NCBI RefSeq assembly: GCF_901709675.1
Contig: NC_051096.1
Location: 1,887,001-1,951,000 of the forward strand
DNA length: 64,000 nucleotides
DNA from: Syngnathus acus
Taxonomy: Eukaryota > Chordata > Actinopteri > Syngnathiformes > Syngnathidae
Direction: 5' to 3'
The notes beneath the pieces are model-generated. The model saw nothing but the letters and a program-made list of their open reading frames with translations. It made no database searches and was not told the origin of the DNA. The first letter of the stretch is position 1. Each line of letters begins with the position of its first letter. This document shows positions 26,796-44,118 of this stretch, one piece after another. The position numbers and the translations under genes were made by a program.

Positions 26796-27100
26796 TACAC
26801 CTGAAAAGCAAAGAGAACAAAAAAAATTGAAGACTGGTCGCCCGCCGGTCATTGTGAGGACACGCAGTGGCCGCTCCCACGTGAAGATGCATCCGCTGCA
26901 CAGCTGCCTTCCTCCCCATACTTTGGAATCTGCAAAGACGCTTCTGGCAACAGAGAATTGGGCCGCCATGGCTTTTTGGCGCCTGCGAGGCAACATCGAG
27001 TCAAAGTTGCAAATTGTCTCTCACCTGACCAGCTTCTGTCACTTCTTCGTCTGCTCGTGGTCGGTGTCGCCGCAGTGTGCGGCGGCGTTCTGGCGCCTCG

Positions 27101-27160
27101 GCCTTTATGCTTCCCCCCCTCCCCCTCCCACCCCTCTAGCCTCCGTCATCGCTCACGTCT
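27101..27160 (-). promoter_or_regulatory. Probable CART promoter
   Basis: About 300 bp upstream of the CART start codon, on the coding strand, lie a TATA-like CATAAAGG (27101-27108), a GC-rich GGGTGGGAGGGGG tract, and CRE half sites (ACGTGA, TGACGG) at 27140-27160. Cyclic-AMP/CRE control is established for mammalian CARTPT. The assignment here is by position and motif. Confidence 0.5.
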
Positions 27161-27731
27161 TCACAGCAAAAGTGCGTCCGCCGGGTGGCGTCTGGCCGCT
27201 CTCTGATGGATGAAGGCGGCGCCTGCTCCATATTCAATAGGTCACCGCAAGGTGAGCGGACGCCACAATTGCGCCGTCTCCTTTCCTTCGCCGGTCTTGG
27301 TCCATCGGAAAGGATGACCACCGGGCTGGACGGCTCTCCTTGGGTGTGTCTGTGTGTGGCCGTGAGTGTGTGTCTGTGTGTGTGTCCCAAAATAAGTTGA
27401 ACGGGTTCAATACAAGTTAAACAAATTCAGACAACCACACCGCAAAGTCGGAATTTGGCGTTGTGCCGCAACCTGCAGCACTGAGCTCTCCAGGAACGAG
27501 ATGAGGCGTCACGCAGTACGTCTCGCAGAAGGAGCCCAAAACGCTAATATCTGTGAGTTAGCGCAAAGCTAACATGCTTTGCTTGGGTGACACACCGCAA
27601 AGGCTGACAGAGGTCAGAGGTTGTTGTGTCACGATTTTCTGTGTGCCAATGTGTTGCTGTCTCACACATGTTTATTGGCGTGTGCGCTCGCGTGACCTCA
27701 TCAGGAAGACAAACGATGTGGCCCACCTTCA

Positions 27732-27925
27732 AGTTGTTCAGCTTGTTGTCATCTTTGACCTCAGCGGAGGTGGGCTTGGCCCCGCCCAGAAGAATCGCGT
27801 CAAGCTTGTTTTTTTGGGTTTTTTTTTTTGCCTTTTTTTCCACGTCAAGCAAGGCCTTCGGGTGGGGCGCGTGACGCCCCACGGCATCGTCGTTGCCTTC
27901 TTCCCCTCCTCCTTCTTGTCATCAT
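27732..27925 (-). other. Open, lysine-rich candidate exon
   Basis: One minus-strand frame stays open with coding-like content (KALLDVEKKAKKKTQKNKLD, then AEVKDDNKLNNLK) and ends at a good donor (AAG|GTGGGC). I could not find a persuasive acceptor that joins it in frame to the exons at 28669-29711. A minus-strand AATAAA lies at about 27671. It could be an alternative 3' exon of that gene, an independent gene, or chance. Confidence 0.25.
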
Positions 27926-28399
27926 CTTGTGTCAGACAAACAACAAAGGAAAAAAGAGGGCGCAGCAGGTGGGCGGCCGACACGCCCGTCAACGCACGCC
28001 GCAGGATGCTTGTGTGCGTGCGACTGCATGTGTGCACGTGCGAGTATCAACGCTGAGGGAAGAAAAGACAGCAAAATGAAGCCGATGGGCGTGTGGGCGG
28101 CAGCTAGCTCGAATCCCAAAGAAGATCTCACGCTTTTTATTCACCTGCAAAAGTGCTCCCGATGCACATTTCAAGAGCTCAAGTAGGAAACAACAAAGTC
28201 AGACTTACTTTATTGTTTGTCAAAACACACGCGCGCGCACACACACTGGCGCAGGGAAGGATGCATATCAACTTTTGACACAAGTGCAAAAATTTGGTGC
28301 TTGTTTCTTTTCTTCAAATGCGCTTCGATGCCACATCATTCCAAGAGAGGCAAGGCAACTTTGACAAATAGGTCGTTGGGTGGGAGGGGTGGTACCGTG

Positions 28400-29711
<1,312 letters not shown>

Positions 29712-31153
29712 GCTGCACTGACTTGTTGCATGTGTGTGTGTGTGGGGGTCTTCAAGTACAAGAAAGAGGAGGGGGCGGGGCAGCATGGAAGGAGATGGAC
29801 GGGGGTGGCGTCCATAGTGGCTCTTGCGGTTTTCCTGCCAAGTTTGTTGGGGGCTCGCCAAAAGATGTCTGACCTTCTTCTTCTTCTTAGTCCAAAAGTG
29901 CACATGCAGGCACTACATCGACTCCAAAACGACAAACTAGCTAGCTAACGGAGCTTATCAAATCAAGACCACTCAGTGTGCACACAACTGGAGTGACTCG
30001 ACATCCCCTTTTGGAATGCAAACTTTTGTGTGTTGGGGGGGGGGTTCAAAAAGCTCTTTGTTTCACTCCAGCACAGCTGGACGGTCAACAATAGACTCAA
30101 CACACACATGCAGTTCCTGTGTCATTCTTCTATTTTCCGTTCTCAGGCCTAAGCACCTGACGCTGATGATGACTAATTTATTCATCATGATGCCATCAGA
30201 GGTCAAAGTTCCTGCCACACAATGACGAGATGGATGGAAGGATGGATGAACACATGAATCCAATTGACACACCTCATGTCATGGAAATCTGAGAGTAATT
30301 CAAGAGCCTGTTGAAATGAATGAGGAGATCAGTCGACATTGTGCTGAACCCCATCGTGGGAAAATGAAGATAACTGATGACAGGACATGGCGTCATACGA
30401 CCCAAAGGGAGCGGGGAGCTGTCTTACTCCCCAGTGGGGCGTGCGTGCATCCTGTAAACATGCCATGAAAACATGTGGGTGCCATGTTGGGTTTCCTTTC
30501 GACGCAAAGAGCACAATACAAAGTCCCCGAAAAGTAAAAAAAAAAAAAAAAAAAGCGAAGTGACGTGGCGGTCATGTGACAGTCCCGTGAGACAATAGCG
30601 CACAACAGGGGGTCAAAGTGCGCATATGCGGTTCCTATCATGCAGCTGGTCACGCCGGCGTCCTCCTGAGGGCATTCTGGGAAAGGGCCGTCTTCTCACA
30701 GATGCTAAATTTAACCGCAGCAGCGGCGGCAGGAGGAGGGCGTCAGAAGTTCCGACACGCACTGGACGCCTGTGTGTGCGACTGAGCAGGAGGAAAAATG
30801 GTTGGTTCATGGATGCAACAATTAATCATCTAAATACGCAAAAGACTGACAGGAGGGGGGAATAAACTGCAGGAAGTCATCCTTCAGAAAAAGAATTTTT
30901 AATAATTCTCAGAATTGAGGAAACAAATTGAAAATCTCTAGTGAACAGTAACATGGTGTAATGCTGCATACGACCACTAGGTGTTGCCGAGGTCACAAAG
31001 GCTGCGCTGGGAATTCGTAACCCTTTTCCTGGGCCCAGACACGTCTGAAAACGTCCAATAAACTTTCCAAGGTAGTGAACAGGCACTCGGGAATGAGTGA
31101 AACATTATAAACCAATTGCCGACAATGGCATCGTCGCGGCAGAAAAGCTGACG
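29712..31153. other. Intergenic stretch between the unrecognised gene and pogz
   Basis: No recognisable exon. It holds a G run near 30036-30044 and an A run near 30537-30554. The right end should carry the pogz 3' UTR. Confidence 0.45.
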
Positions 31154-34100
31154 TCATGCCATTTCGGGGTGGTCGCTGTCCTCTTGGCTCAAGTTCATTT
31201 TCTGACGCTGGTCGCTGTGCACCACCAGGAGAAGCCGCACTTGCTTGGTGGGACGAGCGGGGACCGGAGCGGGATCCGGAGCAGGGTCTGGGTCCAGACC
31301 CAGAACAGGAGGCTTAGCGAGTTCCAGGGGCACGTTCAGCTTGGCGGTCAGCAATTGGATCAACTGCTCGGCGTCTGTCTGCTCCTTTTGCAGGTGACAC
31401 ACGGACGCAAAGGACCTGAGGGGAGGCGGTTGCCACAGCAACAATGTCAGTTGGACGCGACAGAGGGAAATTTCAAGACAAGTCGAAACAAAAGCAAACG
31501 TTTACAAACAACTGAGTCTGATCTCAGGATGGCACAAAAGTGACTGACATCAATTTTGGCGGCGACATTTGCCAACCGCGAGTTTGCGACGGTAGAAACG
31601 AAGATGGAACTTGACAAAAGGAGTCTCCAAACCTTTTCAAGATGCTGACGTCCGAGGTCAGCGTGGACGTCACCTCGCTAAGCCAGCAGGCCAACATCAG
31701 GGCCAGCTGGTCCAGACCCAGACCTTCCAGACCGCCACGCGCCACCAACTGGTTCCAACGGACCTGCAAGCACCACAAGTCACAGCCATAAAAAAGAAAT
31801 CCAGTTTTTCAAGGTGAACGACAGTACTAAAATCGTGTGGCCATTTTGGAGGCTTGTCCCCTTTGGCAGGATTTTGTTTGTCTTGGGGCGGGCGCTCACA
31901 CAAACCTGCAGGAAGTTGAGTAGAACGGGCTTGACGCAGACGTCCAGCGGCTGCAGGCGGAAGCTGCAGCCGGCGGGGATAAGGACAACGTCGGTGGAGG
32001 CGGCGCTCAACAGGGCCTTGAACCCGTCCGTCATGTGGCCCCGATGGACGTCCGCCAGCAGCAGCGACTTGCTGTACGGCCACAAGCGCGGGCACCACAC
32101 CTGCGGCGGAGCCCCACAAGTTCATCACAGCTGGAAAGAACCGACTTTCATTTTTCCAAATGGGATGCACCGGCAAAGAATTTTGTTTTTTACTAGGTAG
32201 ACGAAAAAAGTGGCCGTCCCGCCTCGAGACAAGAAGTTCCTTTTTGAGAAGCACGGGGGCCGTACCTTGCGCACCCACAGCTGCAGTCGTCGGAAATCAG
32301 TGAAGCCGTAGCAGCGGGCCTCCAGCAACACATTGTTGGGGAAGCCGACGGGAAGGGCCATCGGTACCCCGCGGAAGAAGAGCATGGGTGCCAGGAAGGT
32401 TCCGTCCGACAGTGCCGACAGCACCACGTCGAAGAGCGGCGTCTGTGCCGGCGAGCCCTCCAGCCGGAAGGCCCGCCCGTTGCGCCTGGCAAACAGCTCG
32501 GCGTCCACAAACACCGACAGCTCGTCCATAAAGCCCACGCGCCCTGGCCGCAGACTCTCGCTCTGGATCTGGTCATGGTTGGTCACGGTCGGTAGGCGGA
32601 CTGACATAGCGGAGAATGGTGGCGGTGCCACGACTGGGCAGTTCACTCACACGGGAGCATAGTGAGAGGATGAAGGCGGTGCTCTTCTCCATGACCATGT
32701 CCAGGACTTTGTTGGGTAGGCGTCCGCCAGGGCAGCCAGGCCGCAGGTGCCGGCACAGGCGTTCGACGGCGCGGCGGTGGTGCTCGGCTTCGCGGGCGCT
32801 CTCGGGTGGCACGCGGGCGCCCGACCGCAGCAGGACGTCCTCACAGATGCGCAGCTGTTGCTCGTGGCGGATCAGCGCCCAGGTGGCCACACGCCACTCC
32901 CACTCCGCCAGCAGATGGCTCTCCTGCGTCGCCGCCAGCGGGCCAGCGGGAAGCGGAGGAGGAGCAGCGGCAACAGGCTGGGAAAATAGCACCACAGTCG
33001 GGTGTCAAGGTATGTATACTTTGTATATAACCAGTTGAGCTCAAAAAGAAAAAAATACAAGCTGAGGGCGTTTCAAAGAGAAAAGGACTTCAAGACAAGT
33101 CCCGTTCGTCTCACCTCTTGACCCGGTGGCAGCTGAGGCCTGATGAACTTGATGGTCATGGCAGCCGGCGAGGGCGGGTCGTAGGGCGAGTCCAGCGGTT
33201 TGAGCGACAGCTGGCCTGAGGCCCGGCTGGGCTGTACGTGGTCGATGGCCACGAATGCTCCTCCCGATGATTTCGCACCACAGCTACTTGAAGGACACCC
33301 CACCCCCAGAAATGGAAATCTCATGTTAATCCCGTCCCCAGCCAATGCCATTGATGCAAAGAGACGGCAGTCGATGACGCCATCTCTAGGCTTCTGATCA
33401 GCACAGCCTACCTGTCAGGAGGCGTTGTAGCTTCCGTCCGGGTTCCCACCATGTTGCAAGGATCTGCAAGGTCACAAGAGTACGTCAGCAAGAGGTCAGT
33501 TCGTGGCGCCGCACCGTGCCAGCCTTCTCATCTCAACATCGAAAAAATGTTCAAAAGTGACGCACTCGCACCCGACGAGACAAAATGTGCGCAACGGGTG
33601 CGCGTCGCTCGCATGCCAATTGCCCTTTGGCGGGAAAAGCAAACGCTCGCTTTGAGAGGGCAATCTGGACTCGGAGCGGGGGGAAAGGCAACGGGCTGGC
33701 ACAGTACACGTTAAAATGGCGAGCGAGTGTTGTTACCTGGCATGACGCACAGGTGGGCGGGGCACTCGGCCAGGTGCACAGCCATCTGATCTCCCACTTG
33801 GGTGACGTAAGAGCACGACGCGCAGTGCAGCTTCCTCCACAACCTGACACACATCAACACACAAAGTGGGCCAGGCAAGGGCATTTCTGGAGAACCTCAA
33901 AAAGCTGTAGTTGAAGCCAAACAACAGTAACAAGGCGTGGTGGAAAAAAATGAACGAGATGTTGCGGGAGCACAAAGTTGCACGTGAAGATGTGGGCACT
34001 CACCGCACGTGCGGGTGAAACATGCTGCCAAAGTGCGGCTGTTTCTTCAGGGCCGTGTGGTCTCTGCGGGGACACGAGGATGAGCGGCGAGTGGGCAACG

Positions 34101-37100
34101 CCAGCAAGGGGCGATGGCGGGGGCACCCACCTGATCATGTGGTTGGCGTAGGCGGTGGAGCAGCAGGTGGCGAACGGGCACAGCGAGCAGCGCACGCGAG
34201 ACGGGAAGTGAGCGCTTAACTTGCCGATGGACATCCGACACTCCAGGCAGCGCCCCAGCCGCCGGTGTGACACCTCATCCTCGCTGAGGAAGGCGTGCCA
34301 GCGAAAAAGAATTAATGACAACGTTGATTCAGGACATGAGCAAAGGCGCCATTCCTGAGTACCTGCTGAGGTTGGACAAGACGAGATCTAAAACCTCCCT
34401 TGACTTGTTCTTGGCAGCTTCTGACGCGGGTGGCACTGCCTCCACGTCGACCACCTGCAGCACAAAAGAAGAATGTGATGGCCAGGCGTCTCGTCTTGTC
34501 TCACCACGTCTCGGGCCCACTGACCTTACATGGGACCACCGCTCGGCCGGCGGCCTCCTCACATTTGGCTCCTGCCACCACCGAGTAGGTCCTGACGGTC
34601 ACCTACGCACACAGAAAGAGGGAGGGGCTAGGGAAATGGCGGGTGGGGGCCGCCGGCGCACGGTCCCGCGGGGCTACCTTGGTCCCCGGCTTGAGTCCCG
34701 TGACCTGGGTGGGCGTGATGTGGCTTCCGTGGTGCAGGTCGTGGTGCTGTTGGCGCTCTTTGCCGTAAAGGAAGTGAAGGCGACACTTTTTGCAGCTGAA
34801 CACAAACTTTCTCTGAAAACACACGTTGTTGAAGTCAGTCAGTCACGGCCACGTTTTCAGTCCTTTTCTTTTTTTTGATGGTGGATTTGCCTGTCACCTG
34901 ATGCCTGGCAAAGTGCTGAAAATAGAAGGCGCTGCTGTGTAGAACCTTGAGGCAGTACGGACACAGCAGGTTCTTGGTGTCGGCGTGAAACTCCTCAAAG
35001 TGACTCCACACGTCCGAGTAGAATGAGGACCTGAAGTTGCACACCTGTGGCACACGGAAGCACAATGAGCCCCCGGGCCGAGTGTGCGCTTTGCAAGACC
35101 TCGCTTTTTCTATACGTTCAACGCTTTTGGGGTCTTGCCGTGTATTTTGTTGACAAAGCAACATGCATCCCACCTGGCACACGTAGGGCATCTCTCCAGC
35201 CTTGTGCGTGTTCTTCATGTGTTGCAGAAATAAAGACTCTGTGCCAAAGTCCAGCTCGCAGATATCGCACTTGGCTGCCACACAAGCAGAAGTAAAGGGG
35301 GAAAGTGTCACGCGCTGACGTGGCGTGCGCCATCACTCACTAGGGCGGGCGTGACTGACCGTTGGTCACGCGCTGCATATGCACAGTCTCCACGTGGCAC
35401 TCAAGTCTGAATGGCGAGCTAAAGCGTCGGAAGCAGTGAGGACAAGAAGACACCGAGTCCATGTGGCGGTCTTCTTCCGCCATCTTGGCGATGTGCGTCT
35501 TCAAGTGGGACATCAGCCTTGGGGAGGGGAAGGGTGACAGGGGGACATGAAAAGGCTGACACACTAACCAAATCAGGACGGAACCCGGCCGTAAGTTTCT
35601 CACTGGATGTTGCTGCCAACGATGTCTTGGCACTGCAGGCAGTGGAAGAGTCCGGTATGTACGCGCTGGGTGTAGCTGTGGTCGCTGACGGCACGGCCTC
35701 CCGGGTCGCGTCCGTAGTAGAAGTCGTCTACCATGATGACCAGTTTCCCAAGGTCGGGCTCTGGCCGAACAAGCTGAGGGGAGTCGGGGCAGCGGGCAGG
35801 GCCCGCCGAGGGGTCGGAAGGAGCAGCCGCTGCGGCCGGGCGTGGTGAGGAGGTGCGGCTGACTCCGGCAGTCTGGGAAAGTGGGTCATGCGGATCAATT
35901 TAGTGGATCAATTAAGTTTTCAGGCGGACAGGCGGAACTCACGGCGGAACTCACGGCGGAACTCACGGCGGAACTCACGGCGGAACTCACGGCAGCCACT
36001 GACTCTCTGCCGGCATTTTTGGCTCTGTTTCTATTGCGCTTCCTGTCGTTTTTCTTCTTCCTGATCATCTTGAGCTGCGTCAGGCTCTCTGCGACGACGG
36101 GACTGCAGAACTGGATGGGCGGAAGCAAGGTCGTCGTCATGCGTGACCATCATATTGCAGACGCACGCGACGCCAGTCTAGCCATGTGGCGTCCCGCGGA
36201 CGAGAATGAGTACAGCGGGAACGGGACCGAATGATTTCCTTGAAAGGTCGCAGGGGTCATTGTTTGGAAATGACACACTGAAACGTTTGGTGCTAGCTCA
36301 AGCGGCGTCTGGACACTTCATCCCCTCGTCCACCATTCATTAAGACGAAGGCACAACTAAAGCGGGAGCGGGCCGCTAAGCACACGAGTTGGCGAGCAGC
36401 CGTTTCCTTTGGACCGATTTTGTGCTCTCGCAACACAGAGGTGCTCGTCATCACTCTGTTCTCAGCGTCACTTACGCAAACGAATCCTCGCAGCTCCGAG
36501 ACCAACTTGTACTGAGATATGCACACCGTACACCTCAAAGGTCGGGCCAGACCTGAACACACATGTACAGCCGAGTCAGGCCATGTAAGCATGCGTCGGA
36601 CTTTCGGCCTGCGGCATTGTCATACCTTTGGGTATATGATCTTTGCTGGTGCCAGCGGGGGTCTTGGGCATTGAGGAATGCAGCAGTGTCTTCTGGGTAA
36701 TGGCGCTGTTCTGGGGCTCCTTGAAAACCGGCTGAGCTGCTTGTCCCAAGACCGCACCTGCGTGCAGCCCTGGTTCAAAAGGTTGACAGAGACGGACGGC
36801 GGTCAGCACGCGCACGTACCCGTGATGTCGGCAGCGCATGCAGACAGGGAAGGCGATGCTGCACGGACAGTGACGAAGCCGCTGGATGAACCGCTGGGAT
36901 GGAAATGTAGCTTCAACTCCATGGCGCCCCCTGAGGGAGGTGGCATTGAAAGGTTACCTTTACTTCGGAGGTTGCCATGGCAAACGACGCCTCAACACCC
37001 CAATGCGGCCTTTGGCGCAAATGGTCCTTAGTCATCTCCGATTGTGATGTTTGCTCGTTGGCTTTCAATCGGCAATCAAATCGTTCATTGCATTTCTTAC

Positions 37101-37730
37101 TCTGACACAAAGTGATGCGTTTGGAAGAATGCGCAGACAAGGACTTTTGCAGTCAACTGCAGCTCCAAGTCTCATTCTTGAAGAATTCTGGACTGTTTGC
37201 CAAAGTGCTGCTCTTGAATGGAGTCACTGTGCCGCGCATTTATCTCAGTCCTCAACCGAGGTGGAGTAACAATGTGAAAAGTGAGACCGTTTTTGACAAA
37301 CCAGACACAAAAGGAGTGTCTTTCAGGTTGGATTGATTTGGGCTGCCAATTGCAAAAACTGTGCAGAAGGGGTGAGGGGCAGCGACATGTGCACTGACCT
37401 GCGGGCAACGGGGGGATGTGCCGGCCGTTGAGTGAAAAACCCAGACGAGCCCCTGACAGCTGGATGCGGAAATGCCACGGCAAGACAAGAAAGAAGTCAA
37501 GATTCACTGGCGACCGAGGCGGCCGATGACGACGAGGAGCCTTACCTCTGGCGGGCGGCGGCCATACGCTCCCGTGCTCGCTGGGGGGTCCTCCTCTTCC
37601 TCGTCTTCCATCCAAAACAAATATCAAAGATGAATTTCTGACAACAAGCATCACGAGCTTTGAAATGTTCACCTTCATCGCACGACAACTCTTCCTCCGA
37701 CTCCATCGACACGTCGGAATGATTGGCCAT
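31154..37730 (-). CDS. pogz: POGZ, pogo transposable element-derived zinc-finger protein
   Basis: About 24 exons join in frame to roughly 1,115 codons, from the ATG at 37730 ([15 protein letters not shown]; human MADTDLFMECEEEEL) to TGA at 31154. The acceptor of exon 2 (about 37600) has several AG options. The order of parts is as follows. An LRCTVC...LRGFVC half-finger (36552-36476) comes first, then [13 protein letters not shown] (35872-35604). C2H2 fingers follow from 35604 to 34678 ([82 protein letters not shown]). Then come [30 protein letters not shown] and [14 protein letters not shown], a CENPB/HTH-like block (32977-32651), and the pogo DDE domain (32568-31906). POGZ is a nuclear HP1-binding chromatin protein. 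The acidic residues FMDEL, LADVH and PLDVC of the DDE triad are retained. One exon ends in a tandem array of donors (see findings). Confidence 0.93.
35937..35990 (-). repeat. 12-bp minisatellite carrying five 5' splice sites
   Basis: Five GTGAGT donors at exact 12-bp spacing (GCC|GTGAGTTCC unit) lie at the end of the pogz exon whose acceptor side is 36110. Donor GT dinucleotides are at fwd 35989-35990, 35977-35978, 35965-35966, 35953-35954 and 35941-35942. Each unit encodes VSSA in the gene's frame without a stop. Confidence 0.9.
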
Positions 37731-39475
37731 CTGTGCGCAGCGAGCGATGACAGGAGAATGAAAGGGGGGGAAGCTCAAGGGATTATTTCACTTGCAAAAA
37801 TAAATAACATTTTATTATTATATTATTTATTAGAAACATATTGCATAATATAATGAAACTTATATTACATAAAGTCAGAAATGGCTTCAGAAATGGCTTC
37901 AAAAGAATAAGATAAATCTTTCCTAAGATTTATCATTGCAAAAATTATATTTGCATCATTGGTGCAAAGATGCGCCTGGCAATGTCCATCAACTCTTTGG
38001 AATCTGAGGCGTACCTAATTTACAGCACTTGAATGGGGAGATTTTATTTGACATGCAAGTAAATTACGGGCACTTTCCGAATGTTTGATGCTAAGTGTGT
38101 CGGAGTGCGTGAAACACTCCAACGTTGCCCCCCCCCCCCAACCCCCGTGGCTAACACAGCTAGCCGGGCTGCCTAAAATCCAGCAACGCAATTTTAACAG
38201 CAATTTTAAAAAGGACCGTTTCTCAAAAAGTTTCACATACATTCTCTTACCTTTTGTGCGTCTTTACAGGTTCCCGAAATCAGCGATTGGAGTAAAGCTG
38301 TAAGCGCAAAGTGGCGTCTTTTCCACAAGAAAAGCTTGAAACTGCTCTTTGACTAGATGCTAGCAATTAGCCGCAAACACGCTGCGTGTGTGTAATATGG
38401 CCACTGGTAGTTGTGTGTCCTTCCGCCAATCACGCATCACACTGCCCGGGCGGAGGGATATTGTTAGCCTTAGAAGCTATGCTAACAGTTAGTCACTTTG
38501 CATTTTCCTCTCAATAAATCCTCCCGATGAAAACAAACTTTATCTGCAACCGATTAAAACAATGACTCTCATATATCTGATATTGATACTGGTACAAGTG
38601 GTCAAAAAAGTGTGCTCGTGTACAATATCATCGTCTTAAGTCATACTCTGGTGCCCTTCTTCCCTAGTGAGAAAGAGAGAGAGCGAGAGCGAGAGAGATA
38701 GAGAGAGAGCGTTCGTTTCTGAGTTCCAAGCGGAAAGTGACTTTAGAAAAAAGTATCATATAATAATAATAATAATAATGATCAACCATTATCCAAACCA
38801 CTTGATCCTCACAAGGGTCGCAGTGAAATATAATAGAATAATAATACTAATACTACTACTACTAATAATAATACTAAAATGCACAGAAAACGACACACGC
38901 TAGGGTTAGTCAATCATCACTTTAATTGATAATTGAAATCTTTTCAACTCCAATAAAGAAACGACAATAATAATAACAATAATAATAATAATAATAGCTT
39001 CTACAAAAACATCAATAGGGACCTCGCAGCGGTCACTGCTCGGGCCCTAATAACTCGCGGTTGTGGAGGCAATCAATAAATTGTAAACCGAAATGTTCTA
39101 CTTTTATTATGGCAACCAAAACCGGAAGTGTGGCGTAGCTGCATCGTGGGTCGGCGATTGATGATGCGTCACTTCAAGCTGAAAACAAATCAGGCGGATC
39201 GTCAACACGTCCGCAAAACAACAACATAACAGTAACGCAACAGCGAAACAACCGGATGGACACGTTGACGGTGTGAGAGGACATCCGGATGTATTCGTGA
39301 AGGAAAACCTCAAAGCATCTGCACGGGCGTCGAAAGTGATTTGCTCGACTTTCGCGGTCAGTGTCCTCGCTTCTTCCGCAGTTTTGGGAGCTTGCTGATA
39401 CTGAATCGCGTGTGTTTGTTGGACATTTTTTCTTCCACCTTCCTCATCATCATCGCGACCATCACGACAGCGGAC
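37731..39475. other. pogz 5' flank
   Basis: A consensus acceptor directly precedes the pogz start codon, so at least one non-coding 5' exon lies in this region. Otherwise I see AT-rich sequence, a GA-rich tract near 38667-38712, and ATA/ATT trinucleotide arrays near 38760-38880 and 38965-38996. Confidence 0.5.
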
Positions 39476-39570
39476 GCGCATGCGCAAACACATCGCGACG
39501 CCACAAAGTTTGTCGCCTCGTCACGTGACGTCATAGAAAGACGGGCTTCGATATGGTGACGTCACCACGA
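39470..39570. promoter_or_regulatory. Putative bidirectional pogz / pi4kb promoter
   Basis: A consensus NRF1 palindrome (GCGCATGCGCA, 39476-39486) is followed by two perfect CRE palindromes (TGACGTCA) at 39526-39533 and 39557-39564. These are 31 bp apart, close to three helical turns. The block lies between the divergent pogz (start 37730) and pi4kb (start 40357) genes in the most CpG-rich part of the interval. Confidence 0.55.
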
Positions 39571-40356
39571 GTTGAAGTCACAGGAATTCAAGAGGTCCAG
39601 ATTACGGTAGTGTGCACGCGCGCGCTCCAGATGTGTTGTCCGGTGATGTCACAGGGTTCTGAGAATCCATTCTAGCCTTGACCTAATTTGTCCTGGGACA
39701 GCTAAAGACAAGTAGGCGTCTTTTTCCGACGACCTGCAGACATTTCTTATCTTCTATCTTCTAATTTTTTCCTTCAAGATGATTGCCAGCACGTTATGAG
39801 TAGTAACAAGCCTGAAACAGGTTGGGCCAGCAATGAGCCGTAGAGTTGATCGTCACATTTTTGTGCTTTGTGATGGAGTGGAAAGTTGCCAATCGAGAGG
39901 CGGCCTGACTGGGAAACAAGGAAGTGGACGCAAATACAAGCCGACATCGTCCCTCAACCACAAAGACCAAAACCTCCACTCCACGTTAGCTTCATTTGAG
40001 ATTCTGGACCCGACACAATCTTTGGCCGCATGGAGATAAAACCAGATAGAAAAGTGTAGTCATTTCTTACTTGGTGTTCTTGTCGGTTCTTCCGTCCTGG
40101 TTGTCTTGTGACAAGTCCTCATTGGTAGCACGAATCACACTCCAGTCCAAAGTACGCTTCAGCCCTGCAAAACAAAAACTGTCTAGACTAGAAGATGTTA
40201 TTGCTGTGCGTTAGCGTTTATCCCAAGATGTAATTAGATCTGGATGTTTTTTTTTTTTGATGAACTAATGGAAATCCATTGGTTAACATCCGCAGGCGTC
40301 CCGGTTCCAATGAGACTCGCGTTCTTAGGAAGTCTTCTGTCTTGTCCTCCCCAGAG

Positions 40357-44118
<3,762 letters not shown>

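Noticed and set aside
27136-27390. Minus-strand open frame with an RRRRNCGVRSPCGDLLN segment
   Set aside because: It lies in the region just upstream of CART, with TATA-like and CRE-like motifs and a CA-repeat start. No supporting splice structure was found.
37172-37678. A 168-codon minus frame in the pogz 5' region
   Set aside because: It fuses pieces of pogz exons with intron sequence. The exon borders at 37546-37604 and 37399-37452 explain the coding parts.
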